NCBI GenBank assembly: GCA_023431215.1
Contig: JAEYXR010000111.1
Span: 1 to 16,144 of the forward strand
Reading direction: 5' to 3'
Length of the DNA stretch: 16,144 nucleotides
From: Bacillota bacterium
GTDB taxonomy: Bacteria > Bacillota > Clostridia > Oscillospirales > Ruminococcaceae
Shown: positions 6,695-12,466 of the stretch, one piece after another
Layout of the letters: each line of letters begins with the position of its first letter
Numbering within the stretch: position 1 is the first letter of the stretch
Made by a program: the position numbers and the translations under genes
Notes under the pieces: generated by a model
Database searches by the model: none
Told to the model about the DNA's origin: nothing
The model's input: the letters and a program-made list of their open reading frames with translations, nothing else

Positions 6695-8266
6695 TTATTT
6701 GCCGACAAGCCCCATACCGTTGATGATGGTATCCAGGGCCTGATCGATGGTTGTCATGTACCGAGCTGCAGCATTATAAGACTTTTGAAACATCATCATG
6801 TTCATGGCTTCCTCGTCTAAAGAGACCGAGGAAATAGAAAGCCTGTCACTTTCAATGTTGGATAGCACAATTTCTCTGGTTTCTACCAGTTTATCCATGT
6901 TATTGATGTCGGTGGCAAGGGTTGCGGTGGTAAAAGAGAAAAAGTTGAGCAATGAACCCTTATAGACAGAACTGCCTGCGCCGGTGGTAAAATCCATTTC
7001 TTTAGAAAAAAGGGAAATCATATTAAGAATATTATCGTTAAGGCCCGAAGCGTCCGGGGCTGCGGTTTTGGTGGTGGTAATTCCGTAATCGTTGGAGAGC
7101 CATCCTGAAGCAATGGTGATATTTTTAGCGGTTATATTGGATGGATCCAAATTGGATTTATCATCACTGGCAGCAAAAAGCGGGCGTTTGGTTCCATCCC
7201 CCAGCTCATTGGCCTTATTAAATACATTGGCAAAAGTGCTGGCCATGGTATTCAGCATCTCCTCATAGTACCGAATCCCTCTGACTTCATTAGGAGGAGT
7301 ATCGTAGATGCCGGCTGAATTGATAAAATTGAGAAACCCCTTTACTGAGCCTGTGGAAATCTGGTCCTCAATGTCCCCAAGGCTAACATTTTTACTGGGG
7401 TCCTTGGGGTCTACAACCTGTACAAGTTCGATAGAAGCTTTTTGGGTGGTTTCATCAAACTTAAAATTGAGGTTGGTAAACTGATCATCGTTTACAAGGT
7501 TGAGCTTGGTGCCGTCAGCACATAACAGGTTTACCGTAAGCTTGGTAAGGCTGGTGCCGTTGGAAAGCACCTCTGTAGAAGATAAGGTCTCAATTTTGAG
7601 GTAGGAGGAAAGCTCGTCCAGCATCAGGTTGCGATGGTCCATCAGCTCGTTGGTACCTACGTTGTGCAGCTGATTTTGATTGATTTGCTGGTTAATAAGT
7701 GCAATGTTTTCCAGCAACTGGTTTACTTTTCGAACCTCACTTTCCTCAAAGGTCTTTATGGTCAGGTCTTTGGTTTGCTCCAGCTGGTTGGCATAATTGT
7801 TCAGCAGATTGCAAAACTCACCGGCGCTGGACCGAAACAGCATGCTCAGCTCCGGCGAGGTGGGGTCCAGCGAAAGAGATTGCAGCTTTGCAATCAGATC
7901 CTCCATCTTCTGGGTCAACCCCTGCCCGGTAACATCGTTAAAAATGTTCTCCAGCTGTTTTAAAGAATCCAGTTGAGAGGCGGTGGAATAAAAGTCGGAT
8001 TGCTCGGTTCTAAAACGTATGTCCAGGTAAGGGTCACGAGCCTGAGAAATAGAACCAACTCCAACACCAGAGCCGCAGCTGGGAGAGGTAAGGGCATATT
8101 TTTGCCTGATGCCTGTGGGGGACAAAGAATACAAATCCACCCGCTGTCTGGAATAACCTCGAGTGTTGGCATTGGCTATATTTTGGCCGGTAACATCCAG
8201 GCCGCGCTGGCTGGCGTTAATGGCTGAGTTTGCAGTATAAAAGCTGGTAAAAGTAGAACGTACCAT
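6695..8266 (-). CDS. flgK: Hook-filament junction protein FlgK (HAP1)
   Basis: FlgK caps the hook and forms the first junction layer before the filament. The flagellar rod/hook signature is at the N-terminus: RGLDVTGQNIANANTRGYSRQRVDLYS at about residues 21-47 (key residues NIANANTxGYSRQ). The C-terminal helix pair has SLDEEAMNMMMFQKSYNAAARYMTTIDQALDTIINGMG, the standard HAP1/hook ending. The ATG at 8266 gives 523 residues and follows AAAGGA at 9 nt; a TTG three codons further up would sit directly on that ribosome binding site and is rejected. A GSGVGVGSISQARDPYLDIRFR stretch matches the GxGVxVxxIxRxxDxFLxxQxR motif of the family. It has at least three cysteines. Confidence 0.95.
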   Translation of the reverse strand: MVRSTFTSFYTANSAINASQRGLDVTGQNIANANTRGYSRQRVDLYSLSPTGIRQKYALTSPSCGSGVGVGSISQARDPYLDIRFRTEQSDFYSTASQLDSLKQLENIFNDVTGQGLTQKMEDLIAKLQSLSLDPTSPELSMLFRSSAGEFCNLLNNYANQLEQTKDLTIKTFEESEVRKVNQLLENIALINQQINQNQLHNVGTNELMDHRNLMLDELSSYLKIETLSSTEVLSNGTSLTKLTVNLLCADGTKLNLVNDDQFTNLNFKFDETTQKASIELVQVVDPKDPSKNVSLGDIEDQISTGSVKGFLNFINSAGIYDTPPNEVRGIRYYEEMLNTMASTFANVFNKANELGDGTKRPLFAASDDKSNLDPSNITAKNITIASGWLSNDYGITTTKTAAPDASGLNDNILNMISLFSKEMDFTTGAGSSVYKGSLLNFFSFTTATLATDINNMDKLVETREIVLSNIESDRLSISSVSLDEEAMNMMMFQKSYNAAARYMTTIDQALDTIINGMGLVGK

Positions 8267-8293
8267 CGGTGTCAATCCTTTCTGGAAAAGCCA

Positions 8294-8350
8294 TATTTAC
8301 AAATAATTAATATGAATTGAATTATTATAATACGTATAATTTTGTAAATA
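8294..8350. repeat. AT-rich inverted repeat upstream of flgK
   Basis: TATTTACAAA (8294-8303) is the exact reverse complement of TTTGTAAATA (8341-8350), separated by 37 nt of AT-rich sequence that itself contains smaller dyads (for example ATTAT and ATAAT arms). It fills most of the 94-nt gap between flgN and flgK. On the minus strand the loop holds TATAAT, but no well-spaced -35 box. It could be an mRNA hairpin, a processing site or an operator. Confidence 0.5.
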
Positions 8351-8360
8351 GCTTGGCTGT

Positions 8361-8774
8361 TTACGCATTGGCATGAAGGCTTAACACCGTATCGGACTGC
8401 ATGATGCTGTGAAGCTTATAAAGTCTAAGCTCAAGCAAATCATGAATACAGGTATTGTTGGCCTTAAGCTGGCTTACCAGGGCTTTCATCTTGGTAGAAG
8501 CTGCTTTTGCCCTGGCGTAATACTCCGTAGGACTATTTTGTAAAAAAGAAGAAAGTCGGCAATCTGCCAACCCTTCCTGTGCAAAAAGCTTTAACCGCTT
8601 GGCCTCAAGAGACTTTATTTTCATCAAAAAGGCCTGTTCCCGACGCAACAGCTCATCCAATTGATGTGGATTATACTGAGTTATGGCAGCAATCTTTTCT
8701 TCCGTTAGCTGCTGATATTCTACCAAGCAGCTATTGTAATTTTCCAATTGGGTAAGTAGCAAAGTGTAATCCAT
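8361..8774 (-). CDS. flgN: FlgN-like export chaperone for FlgK/FlgL
   Basis: FlgN is a small cytoplasmic helical chaperone that binds the C-termini of FlgK and FlgL and delivers them to the export ATPase. The 137-residue product is almost wholly helical and rich in Leu, Lys, Glu and Gln, with an N-terminal LTEEKIAAITQYNPHQLDELLRREQAFLMKIKSLEAKR region matching the FlgN pattern (a pair of long helices with ExxAL..D...L..L...EQ..L..I..LE..R). Sequence identity to well-known FlgN is low, and position between flgM and flgK supports the call. The ATG shares one base with the flgM stop (TAATG), so the pair is translationally coupled. Confidence 0.85.
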   Translation of the reverse strand: MDYTLLLTQLENYNSCLVEYQQLTEEKIAAITQYNPHQLDELLRREQAFLMKIKSLEAKRLKLFAQEGLADCRLSSFLQNSPTEYYARAKAASTKMKALVSQLKANNTCIHDLLELRLYKLHSIMQSDTVLSLHANA

Positions 8775-9043
8775 TATTTCGCTTCCTTTCTGGTATGGGC
8801 AAGGAGCTTTTCGGCAATTTTTTGTGGGTCTACCTGATAAGTACCCTGATGAAGCTGCTGTTGAATGTTTTGCAGCTTAAGCTGGTATTCTGTGGGTTTG
8901 GCCTGTGTACGCACCTTTGAAAAATCAATTTCAATTTTGTCATGGGTGCTTTTTGCCGCCTTCTGACTTTCGGCAGTTTTTTGAACCGGCGCGGCATTTT
9001 TACAGGATATCTCAAAATTATTATTTAATCCGGAAATTTTCAT
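8774..9043 (-). CDS. flgM: Anti-sigma-28 factor FlgM
   Basis: FlgM binds and inhibits sigma-28 until the hook is complete. The 89-residue product has a polar, low-complexity, probably disordered N-terminal half (starting MKISGLNNN) and a C-terminal sigma-binding half with VRTQAKPTEYQLKLQNIQQQLHQGTYQVDPQKIAEKLLAH; the GTYxVDPxKIAEKLL segment is the family hallmark. It is the first gene of the leftward cluster and lies under a sigma-28 promoter at 9081-9107, giving negative feedback on the late regulon. Bases AGGTGACG upstream of the ATG act as the ribosome binding site. Confidence 0.93.
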   Translation of the reverse strand: MKISGLNNNFEISCKNAAPVQKTAESQKAAKSTHDKIEIDFSKVRTQAKPTEYQLKLQNIQQQLHQGTYQVDPQKIAEKLLAHTRKEAK

Positions 9044-9080
9044 TTCTCGTCACCTATTCTTTCTTCACTTGCTATGCTAT

Positions 9081-9107
9081 ATATCGGTCTGGGAATATCA
9101 ATTTTTA
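9081..9107 (-). promoter_or_regulatory. Sigma-28 promoter for flgM-flgN-flgK-flgL
   Basis: Minus strand: -35 TAAA (9107-9104) within GCTCTAAAAA, exactly 15 nt, -10 ACCGATAT (9088-9081; 7 of 8). It lies 37 nt before the flgM ATG. It has the same spacer length as the flagellin and fliD promoters and the same ten bases around the -35 as the flagellin promoter. Confidence 0.88.
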
Positions 9108-9202
9108 GAGCATAAAAAAAGAAAAAAAGAAAATATTTTGATAAAATATTCCAATAAATGCAAATAATGGGGTTATTTTTATCTTGTTCGACAAAAATCG
9201 TC
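9108..9202. other. A/T-rich divergent spacer between late and early promoters
   Basis: No gene is visible. It begins with phased A tracts (9112-9133) upstream of the flgM promoter and contains a perfect 8-bp dyad AATATTTT/AAAATATT (9132-9139, 9143-9150). A tracts in this place could act as curved DNA or UP elements for either promoter; the sequence shows the tracts only. Confidence 0.4.
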
Positions 9203-9229
9203 TTGACAATGGGTAAAATATCTGATAAT
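9203..9229 (+). promoter_or_regulatory. Candidate sigma-A promoter for the flgB operon
   Basis: A perfect -35 TTGACA (9203-9208) is followed after 15 nt by GATAAT (9224-9229, 5 of 6), or after 17 nt by the poorer TAATGT. Either places transcription start near 9236, shortly before the riboswitch aptamer, which is the expected arrangement. The TTGACA is one arm of a TTGACA...TGTCAA dyad (9203-9208, 9229-9234) that straddles the -10. The short spacing leaves the exact -10 uncertain. Confidence 0.6.
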
Positions 9230-9262
9230 GTCAATGTGGTAAAATTAAATATGAAACAACTT

Positions 9263-9370
9263 TTTCTAATATTCTGAAAAAGGCAAACCTGGCGAAAGCC
9301 AGCGACGCAAAGCTACAGGGCCTAAAGTAGAAATACAATGGCAGCCAGTTCCCGAAAATATTGAAGAGTA
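9263..9370 (+). ncRNA. Cyclic di-GMP-I (GEMM-I) riboswitch aptamer
   Basis: The core 9281-9350 follows the GEMM-I consensus segment by segment: AGGCAAACC; a P2 hairpin CTGGC-GAAA-GCCAG with a GNRA tetraloop; CGACGCAAAGC; GGGCCTAAAG and TACAATGGCAGCC as the tetraloop receptor side of P3; then GTTCCCG closing the junction. By alignment with the V. cholerae Vc2 aptamer from memory, the ligand-recognising G20 corresponds to G9282 and the intercalating A47 to A9309; a G (not A) at the first position favours c-di-GMP over 3',3'-cGAMP. P1 forms from AATATT at 9268-9273 and 9357-9362, extendable into TTTC/GAAG. It lies in the flgB leader, as the Cd1 riboswitch does in C. difficile. Confidence 0.93.
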
Positions 9371-9381
9371 CATGACAATTG

Positions 9382-9412
9382 TGCACACTTCAGTATAAGT
9401 GTGCATTTTTTT
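9382..9412 (+). terminator. Riboswitch-controlled intrinsic terminator (T1)
   Basis: Perfect 9-bp stem TGCACACTT/AAGTGTGCA (9382-9390, 9397-9405), 6-nt loop, then seven T (9406-9412). A competing antiterminator can form between 9363-9373 and 9381-9391 (GAAG with CTTC plus further pairs with two mismatches). Its 5' arm overlaps the 3' strand of aptamer P1, so ligand-stabilised P1 should favour the terminator: an OFF switch. Confidence 0.88.
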
Positions 9413-9455
9413 GTTTAGCAGGCAATTCTGGCCATTCCAGAGTGTCCTGTTAGGC
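9413..9455 (+). other. Imperfect leader hairpin between two terminators
   Basis: Outer stem 9413-9422 with 9446-9455 (10 bp including three G-U pairs), a symmetric 2x2 internal loop (CA/GT), inner stem ATTCTGG/CCAGAGT (9425-9431, 9437-9443, one G-U), loop CCATT. It starts directly after the T run of T1. It has no U tract of its own. I do not recognise it as a known RNA family. Confidence 0.5.
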
Positions 9456-9481
9456 TTAGTTATGTTTGCTTTTTTGCGCTT

Positions 9482-9519
9482 AAATGCTGCTGTTTCGGGT
9501 TGAAACGGCAGCATTTTTT
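9482..9519 (+). terminator. Second intrinsic terminator in flgB leader (T2)
   Basis: A 15-bp stem (9482-9496 with 9502-9516) with a single G-U pair, a 5-nt loop GGGTT, and T at 9514-9519 continuing as ATTTTATT. It is stronger than T1 on paper, and lies about 95 nt before flgB with no convincing promoter between them, so the operon must read through it or be controlled by it. Confidence 0.85.
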
Positions 9520-9546
9520 ATTTTATTACCGCAATAAAATAAAAAA
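9514..9546. repeat. Perfect AT-rich palindrome overlapping T2 U tract
   Basis: A 14-nt arm (9514-9527) is the exact reverse complement of 9533-9546, with loop ACCGC. The left arm is the T2 T tract, so in RNA the U tract could fold forward with the downstream A-rich arm, or the T2 stem could keep it. On the minus strand the same region reads as a hairpin with no useful U tract. Confidence 0.7.
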
Positions 9547-9572
9547 GGTAAATAGAGCAAATATGTGTACTC

Positions 9573-9610
9573 CCATACCTGATGAAGCCTCACGATGAAA
9601 GGACAGGTGG
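9573..9610 (+). promoter_or_regulatory. Possible hairpin sequestering flgB ribosome binding site
   Basis: CC(AT)ACCTG at 9573-9581 can pair with CAGGTGG at 9604-9610, with AT bulged. The right arm contains the flgB Shine-Dalgarno AGGTGG (9605-9610). The 22-nt loop holds a minor CCT/AGG pairing. A 7-bp stem with a bulge is marginal, so translational control is a suggestion. Confidence 0.35.
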
Positions 9611-9614
9611 AAAA

Positions 9615-9995
9615 ATGAGCATAGTCAACAATACATCAGTACAGCTTTTGGGTAAGCTGATGGATGGCTTGTGGAAACGCCAGGAAACAATCAGCGAGAA
9701 CATTGCAAACATTGATACCCCCTATTACCGGCGAAAAAGTGTTTCTTTTGAAGAAGACCTGAAAAAGGCAATGGCAGAACCCACAAGCCAGCAGGTAAGC
9801 GACCAAATTAGTGAAGTTAAAATTCAGGTGGAAGAAGATGCCCGCTATTTTTATACTGCCGACTACAACGGTGTGGACATTGATAAAGAAAACCTGGAGC
9901 TTGCCAAGTCCACCATCCAATATCAGTATGCGGTAAGGATGATCAACGATAGTTTTTCCCGGGCACGCTACATGATCAACGAAGGGAGACGCTAA
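9615..9995 (+). CDS. flgB: Flagellar proximal rod protein FlgB
   Basis: FlgB is a subunit of the proximal rod in the basal body, exported by the flagellar type III system. The 126-residue product has the rod signature ISENIANIDTPYYRRKSVSFEEDL (residues about 28-51; the NIANxxTPxY motif) and a C-terminal helix with NLELAKSTIQYQYAVRMINDSFSRARYMI, normal length for the family. The ATG at 9615 is chosen over one at 9582 because AGGTGG lies 4-5 nt upstream and the protein then starts as FlgB does; the upstream 11 residues are leader sequence. It is the first gene of the early operon, 3 nt before flgC. Confidence 0.95.
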   Translation: MSIVNNTSVQLLGKLMDGLWKRQETISENIANIDTPYYRRKSVSFEEDLKKAMAEPTSQQVSDQISEVKIQVEEDARYFYTADYNGVDIDKENLELAKSTIQYQYAVRMINDSFSRARYMINEGRR

Positions 9996-9998
9996 GCC

Positions 9999-10430
9999 AT
10001 GTCTTTTTTAAGTGCGCTTAACATTGCCGGCAGCGGCCTTACCGCCCAAAAGCTCCGGATGGATATCATCTCTGAGAATGTGGCAAACATCAATACCACC
10101 AGAACACCGGACGGCGGGCCATACCGCAGAAAAATGGTTGTGTTTGAAGCAAAAGGCAACAGCTTTGAAGACCTGTTTTCTTCTGCCCTGTCAGAAGGAG
10201 AAGACCCTGGCGTCCGCGTGAAACAGGTGATTGAAGACGAAACTGATTTTTCTATGGTATATGATCCCTCTCACCCGGATGCAGACGAGAATGGTTATGT
10301 GGCAATGCCCAATGTAGACCTGCTGAAAGAAACCATTGATATGATGATGGCCTCGCGTGCTTATGAAGCAAACATCACCAGCATCAACAATATTAAGCTC
10401 ATTGCCAACAAGGCACTGGAGATTAGATAG
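9999..10430 (+). CDS. flgC: Flagellar proximal rod protein FlgC
   Basis: A rod subunit that assembles with FlgB, FlgF and FliE above the MS ring. The 143 residues open with SALNIAGSGLTAQKLRMDIISENVANINTT (rod signature NVANxxTT, residues about 26-33), continue with GGPYRRKMVVFEA and DPSHPDADENGYVAMPNVDLLKETIDMMMASRAYEANITSI, which is the conserved FlgC C-terminal region (key residues DPxHPxADxxGYVxxPNV). The ATG follows GGGAG at about 11 nt. It is followed by a 67-nt gap, unusually long for this operon. Confidence 0.97.
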   Translation: MSFLSALNIAGSGLTAQKLRMDIISENVANINTTRTPDGGPYRRKMVVFEAKGNSFEDLFSSALSEGEDPGVRVKQVIEDETDFSMVYDPSHPDADENGYVAMPNVDLLKETIDMMMASRAYEANITSINNIKLIANKALEIR

Positions 10431-10497
10431 CCTCTGATACGGCGTGCTCTAGCTACCGGGCAAAGGGGATAAATCCGGAAAGGAACGGTCTTACACC

Positions 10498-10788
10498 ATG
10501 TTTATTTCACCTATTGAGTTTGGCAGTATCATTGGCGGACAAAAAAGCGTTGCCGCACCTCAAAATGACATGTCTTTTTTTAACGAGTTTCAAAACGCAA
10601 TTAACGATGCCCGTCAGGCTGAAAAACAGGCTGCCGAGGATGCTTATAAGCTTGCAATTGGCGAGGCAGATAATCTGCACGAAATTACCATTAACGCTGC
10701 CAAAGCAGAGCTGAGTGTACAGCTGGTGGTACAGCTGCGAAACAAGCTTTTAGATTCTTACAGCGAAATTATGAGAATGGGTATCTAA
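10498..10788 (+). CDS. fliE: Flagellar hook-basal body complex protein FliE
   Basis: FliE is the adapter between the MS ring and the rod and one of the first proteins exported. The 96 residues have a disordered N-terminal third and the conserved C-terminal helix pair: LHEITINAAKAELSVQLVVQLRNKLLDSYSEIMRMGI, matching the FliE ending (xxxxAxxSxxLxxQVRNKLxxAYxEIMRMxI). The ATG at 10498 is the first in frame; AAAGGAA lies about 13 nt upstream, further than usual, so translation initiation may be weak or coupled. It sits between flgC and fliF, the standard order. Confidence 0.93.
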   Translation: MFISPIEFGSIIGGQKSVAAPQNDMSFFNEFQNAINDARQAEKQAAEDAYKLAIGEADNLHEITINAAKAELSVQLVVQLRNKLLDSYSEIMRMGI

Positions 10789-10846
10789 CAAAAAGCGGGC
10801 AGAGGCGAGGTATTGCCATAAAACATAAAAAAACGAGGACGACAGT

Positions 10847-12466
10847 GTGAAAGATCAGATCAATGAATACTTGCAGCCTATTATAGATTCATGGAAAAGC
10901 TTGTCTGGCAAAACCAAAAAAATAATCCTGATTTCTGCTATAGGCTGCGTGGTATTTGCAATGGGGTTGGGGTTGGTACTTAACAACAATCCATTTACGC
11001 CGCTATATACAGGCATCAGCGCAGCGGAGTCTTCAGAAATAGTGCAAAAGCTGGATGCCATGGGGATAGAATACCGCACCAGCAGCGGCAATGTGGAGGT
11101 AAGAGCCAGTCAGACAGACCAGGTCAAAATGCGCCTTGCCGTTGAGGGATACCCCAAAAGCGGACTGAGTTATGATATCTTTACTAATAATATCGACCTG
11201 ATGTCCACAGATTTCGAGAAGAACAGCTTTAAAATTTTTCAGCTGCAAGATCGTCTTCGAGATACCATTAAGCTGATCAGCGGAGTGGAGGATGCCGTTG
11301 TCACCATTGCGGTGCCCCAGCAAAACAATTATGTATGGAAAGAGGATGAGGTAGCACCCTCGGCCTCGGTGGTATTAAAGCTAAGCTCGGAGGGTTCTGT
11401 AAGCAAAAAACAGGTGGACGGCATTGTTCAGTTGGTTGCCAAGTCTATTCCGGGGCTTAAAACCGAGGATGTAGCGGTGGTAGATAACTTTGGCAACGAC
11501 CTCGCCAGTATGGGCGGAGAGCTTAGTGAGGTCAGCCTTTCCAAATTAAAACTGGATATTGAAAAGCAGATGGAAGCCAGCGCAAAAATGAAAATTTCCA
11601 ATCTGCTTATGCCTATTTATGGCGAGGATAATGTTCGTATCTCGGTAAAGTGCGTGGTTGATGTCAACCGAAAAATTACAGAATCCATCAGCTATATTCC
11701 AAACGGTGACACAGACCGGGGCGTCATTGAAAAAGAGCAGGTAAACAAAGAATCTACGGTAGAGGGTGATGTCAACAACAACGTGCCGGGCACCGAGTCC
11801 AATACCGAAGTTCCAACCTACCCAATCGTTTCAGAAAATGGTGAAACTGTTTATTTTAAAGACCAGAATTCTTACGACTATTTGGTAAGCAGTATCAAAG
11901 AACAGATTCAGGCCGACGGAAGCGAGCAAAAGGATATGACCGTAGCAGTTGCCATCAACCGTGCCGATATTTCGGCCGGAGAAAGAGCAGATATTCAGAG
12001 GCTGGTGGCAGCAGCCAGCGCCATCAATCCGGAAAAGGTTGTGGTGCATAACACTGTATTTGAAGGCAACAAGACGACCAACGGGCTTACTCCTCAAAGC
12101 GGCATTCCCAAGGATGTTCTTATCATCGGCGGCATTGCGCTGGCAGCTCTTATTTTAATGCTGATTATTATTATGTCTATGAGACGCAGGGCAAAACACA
12201 AGCGTGCCGAAGAAGAATTTGAGAGGGCCACCCGTGACGCAGGCTTCTACAACCTGCAGCACAAAAAAGTGGGCGGTACGGATGAAGAGCTCTTTACAGC
12301 TTCGGAAGTGGGAGAGTCCAGCATCTACAAGGATTTGAATGACCTTGACCCCACCGATCAACAGCAGCTGCAAAAGAAGCTGCAGGAATTTACCGATGAA
12401 AACCCCGAAATTGTAGCCAAGCTGCTGCGGTCATGGCTGAAAGGAGATGAAGGCAGAATTGAATAA
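10847..12466 (+). CDS. fliF: Flagellar MS-ring protein FliF
   Basis: FliF forms the MS ring in the cytoplasmic membrane and houses the export gate. It has 539 residues, with an N-terminal membrane helix at about 25-45 (IILISAIGCVVFAMGLGLVL), FTPLYTGIS, ring-building motif domains in the periplasm (including EGYPKSGLSYDIF and SKFEKNSFK-like sequence here written STDFEKNSFKIFQLQ), a Ser/Asn/Val-rich disordered segment around residues 285-340, a second membrane helix at about 422-445 followed by Arg/Lys, and a C-terminal cytoplasmic FliG-binding tail ENPEIVAKLLRSWLKGDEG. The start codon is GTG, with GAGG about 9 nt upstream; no ATG nearby gives a better start. The 3' end overlaps fliG by 20 nt. 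Confidence 0.97.
   Translation: MKDQINEYLQPIIDSWKSLSGKTKKIILISAIGCVVFAMGLGLVLNNNPFTPLYTGISAAESSEIVQKLDAMGIEYRTSSGNVEVRASQTDQVKMRLAVEGYPKSGLSYDIFTNNIDLMSTDFEKNSFKIFQLQDRLRDTIKLISGVEDAVVTIAVPQQNNYVWKEDEVAPSASVVLKLSSEGSVSKKQVDGIVQLVAKSIPGLKTEDVAVVDNFGNDLASMGGELSEVSLSKLKLDIEKQMEASAKMKISNLLMPIYGEDNVRISVKCVVDVNRKITESISYIPNGDTDRGVIEKEQVNKESTVEGDVNNNVPGTESNTEVPTYPIVSENGETVYFKDQNSYDYLVSSIKEQIQADGSEQKDMTVAVAINRADISAGERADIQRLVAAASAINPEKVVVHNTVFEGNKTTNGLTPQSGIPKDVLIIGGIALAALILMLIIIMSMRRRAKHKRAEEEFERATRDAGFYNLQHKKVGGTDEELFTASEVGESSIYKDLNDLDPTDQQQLQKKLQEFTDENPEIVAKLLRSWLKGDEGRIE

Noticed and set aside
8300..8345. Sigma-A promoter for flgK around TATAAT in the flgN-flgK gap
   Set aside because: The best -35 (TTTACA) is only 13 nt from TATAAT, and other spacings give poor hexamers; AT-rich dyads explain the match.
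9579..9600. Hammerhead-ribozyme-like core, CTGATGA followed by GAAA
   Set aside because: The bases between them (AGCCTCACGAT) do not form stem II, and no matching stems I and III or cleavage triplet were found.
9413..9614. Invertible flagellar switch like that upstream of flgB in C. difficile
   Set aside because: The inverted repeats seen here have loops of a few bases only; no pair of longer inverted repeats flanks a segment of useful size.
10431..10497. Possible control element in the 67-nt flgC-fliE gap
   Set aside because: Only short CCGG-type pairings are seen, with no T run and no stable stem; nothing supportable.
11963..11970. Perfect sigma-28 -10 element GCCGATAT inside fliF
   Set aside because: No TAAA at the 15-nt position upstream (AGCA instead) and it lies within a coding region.
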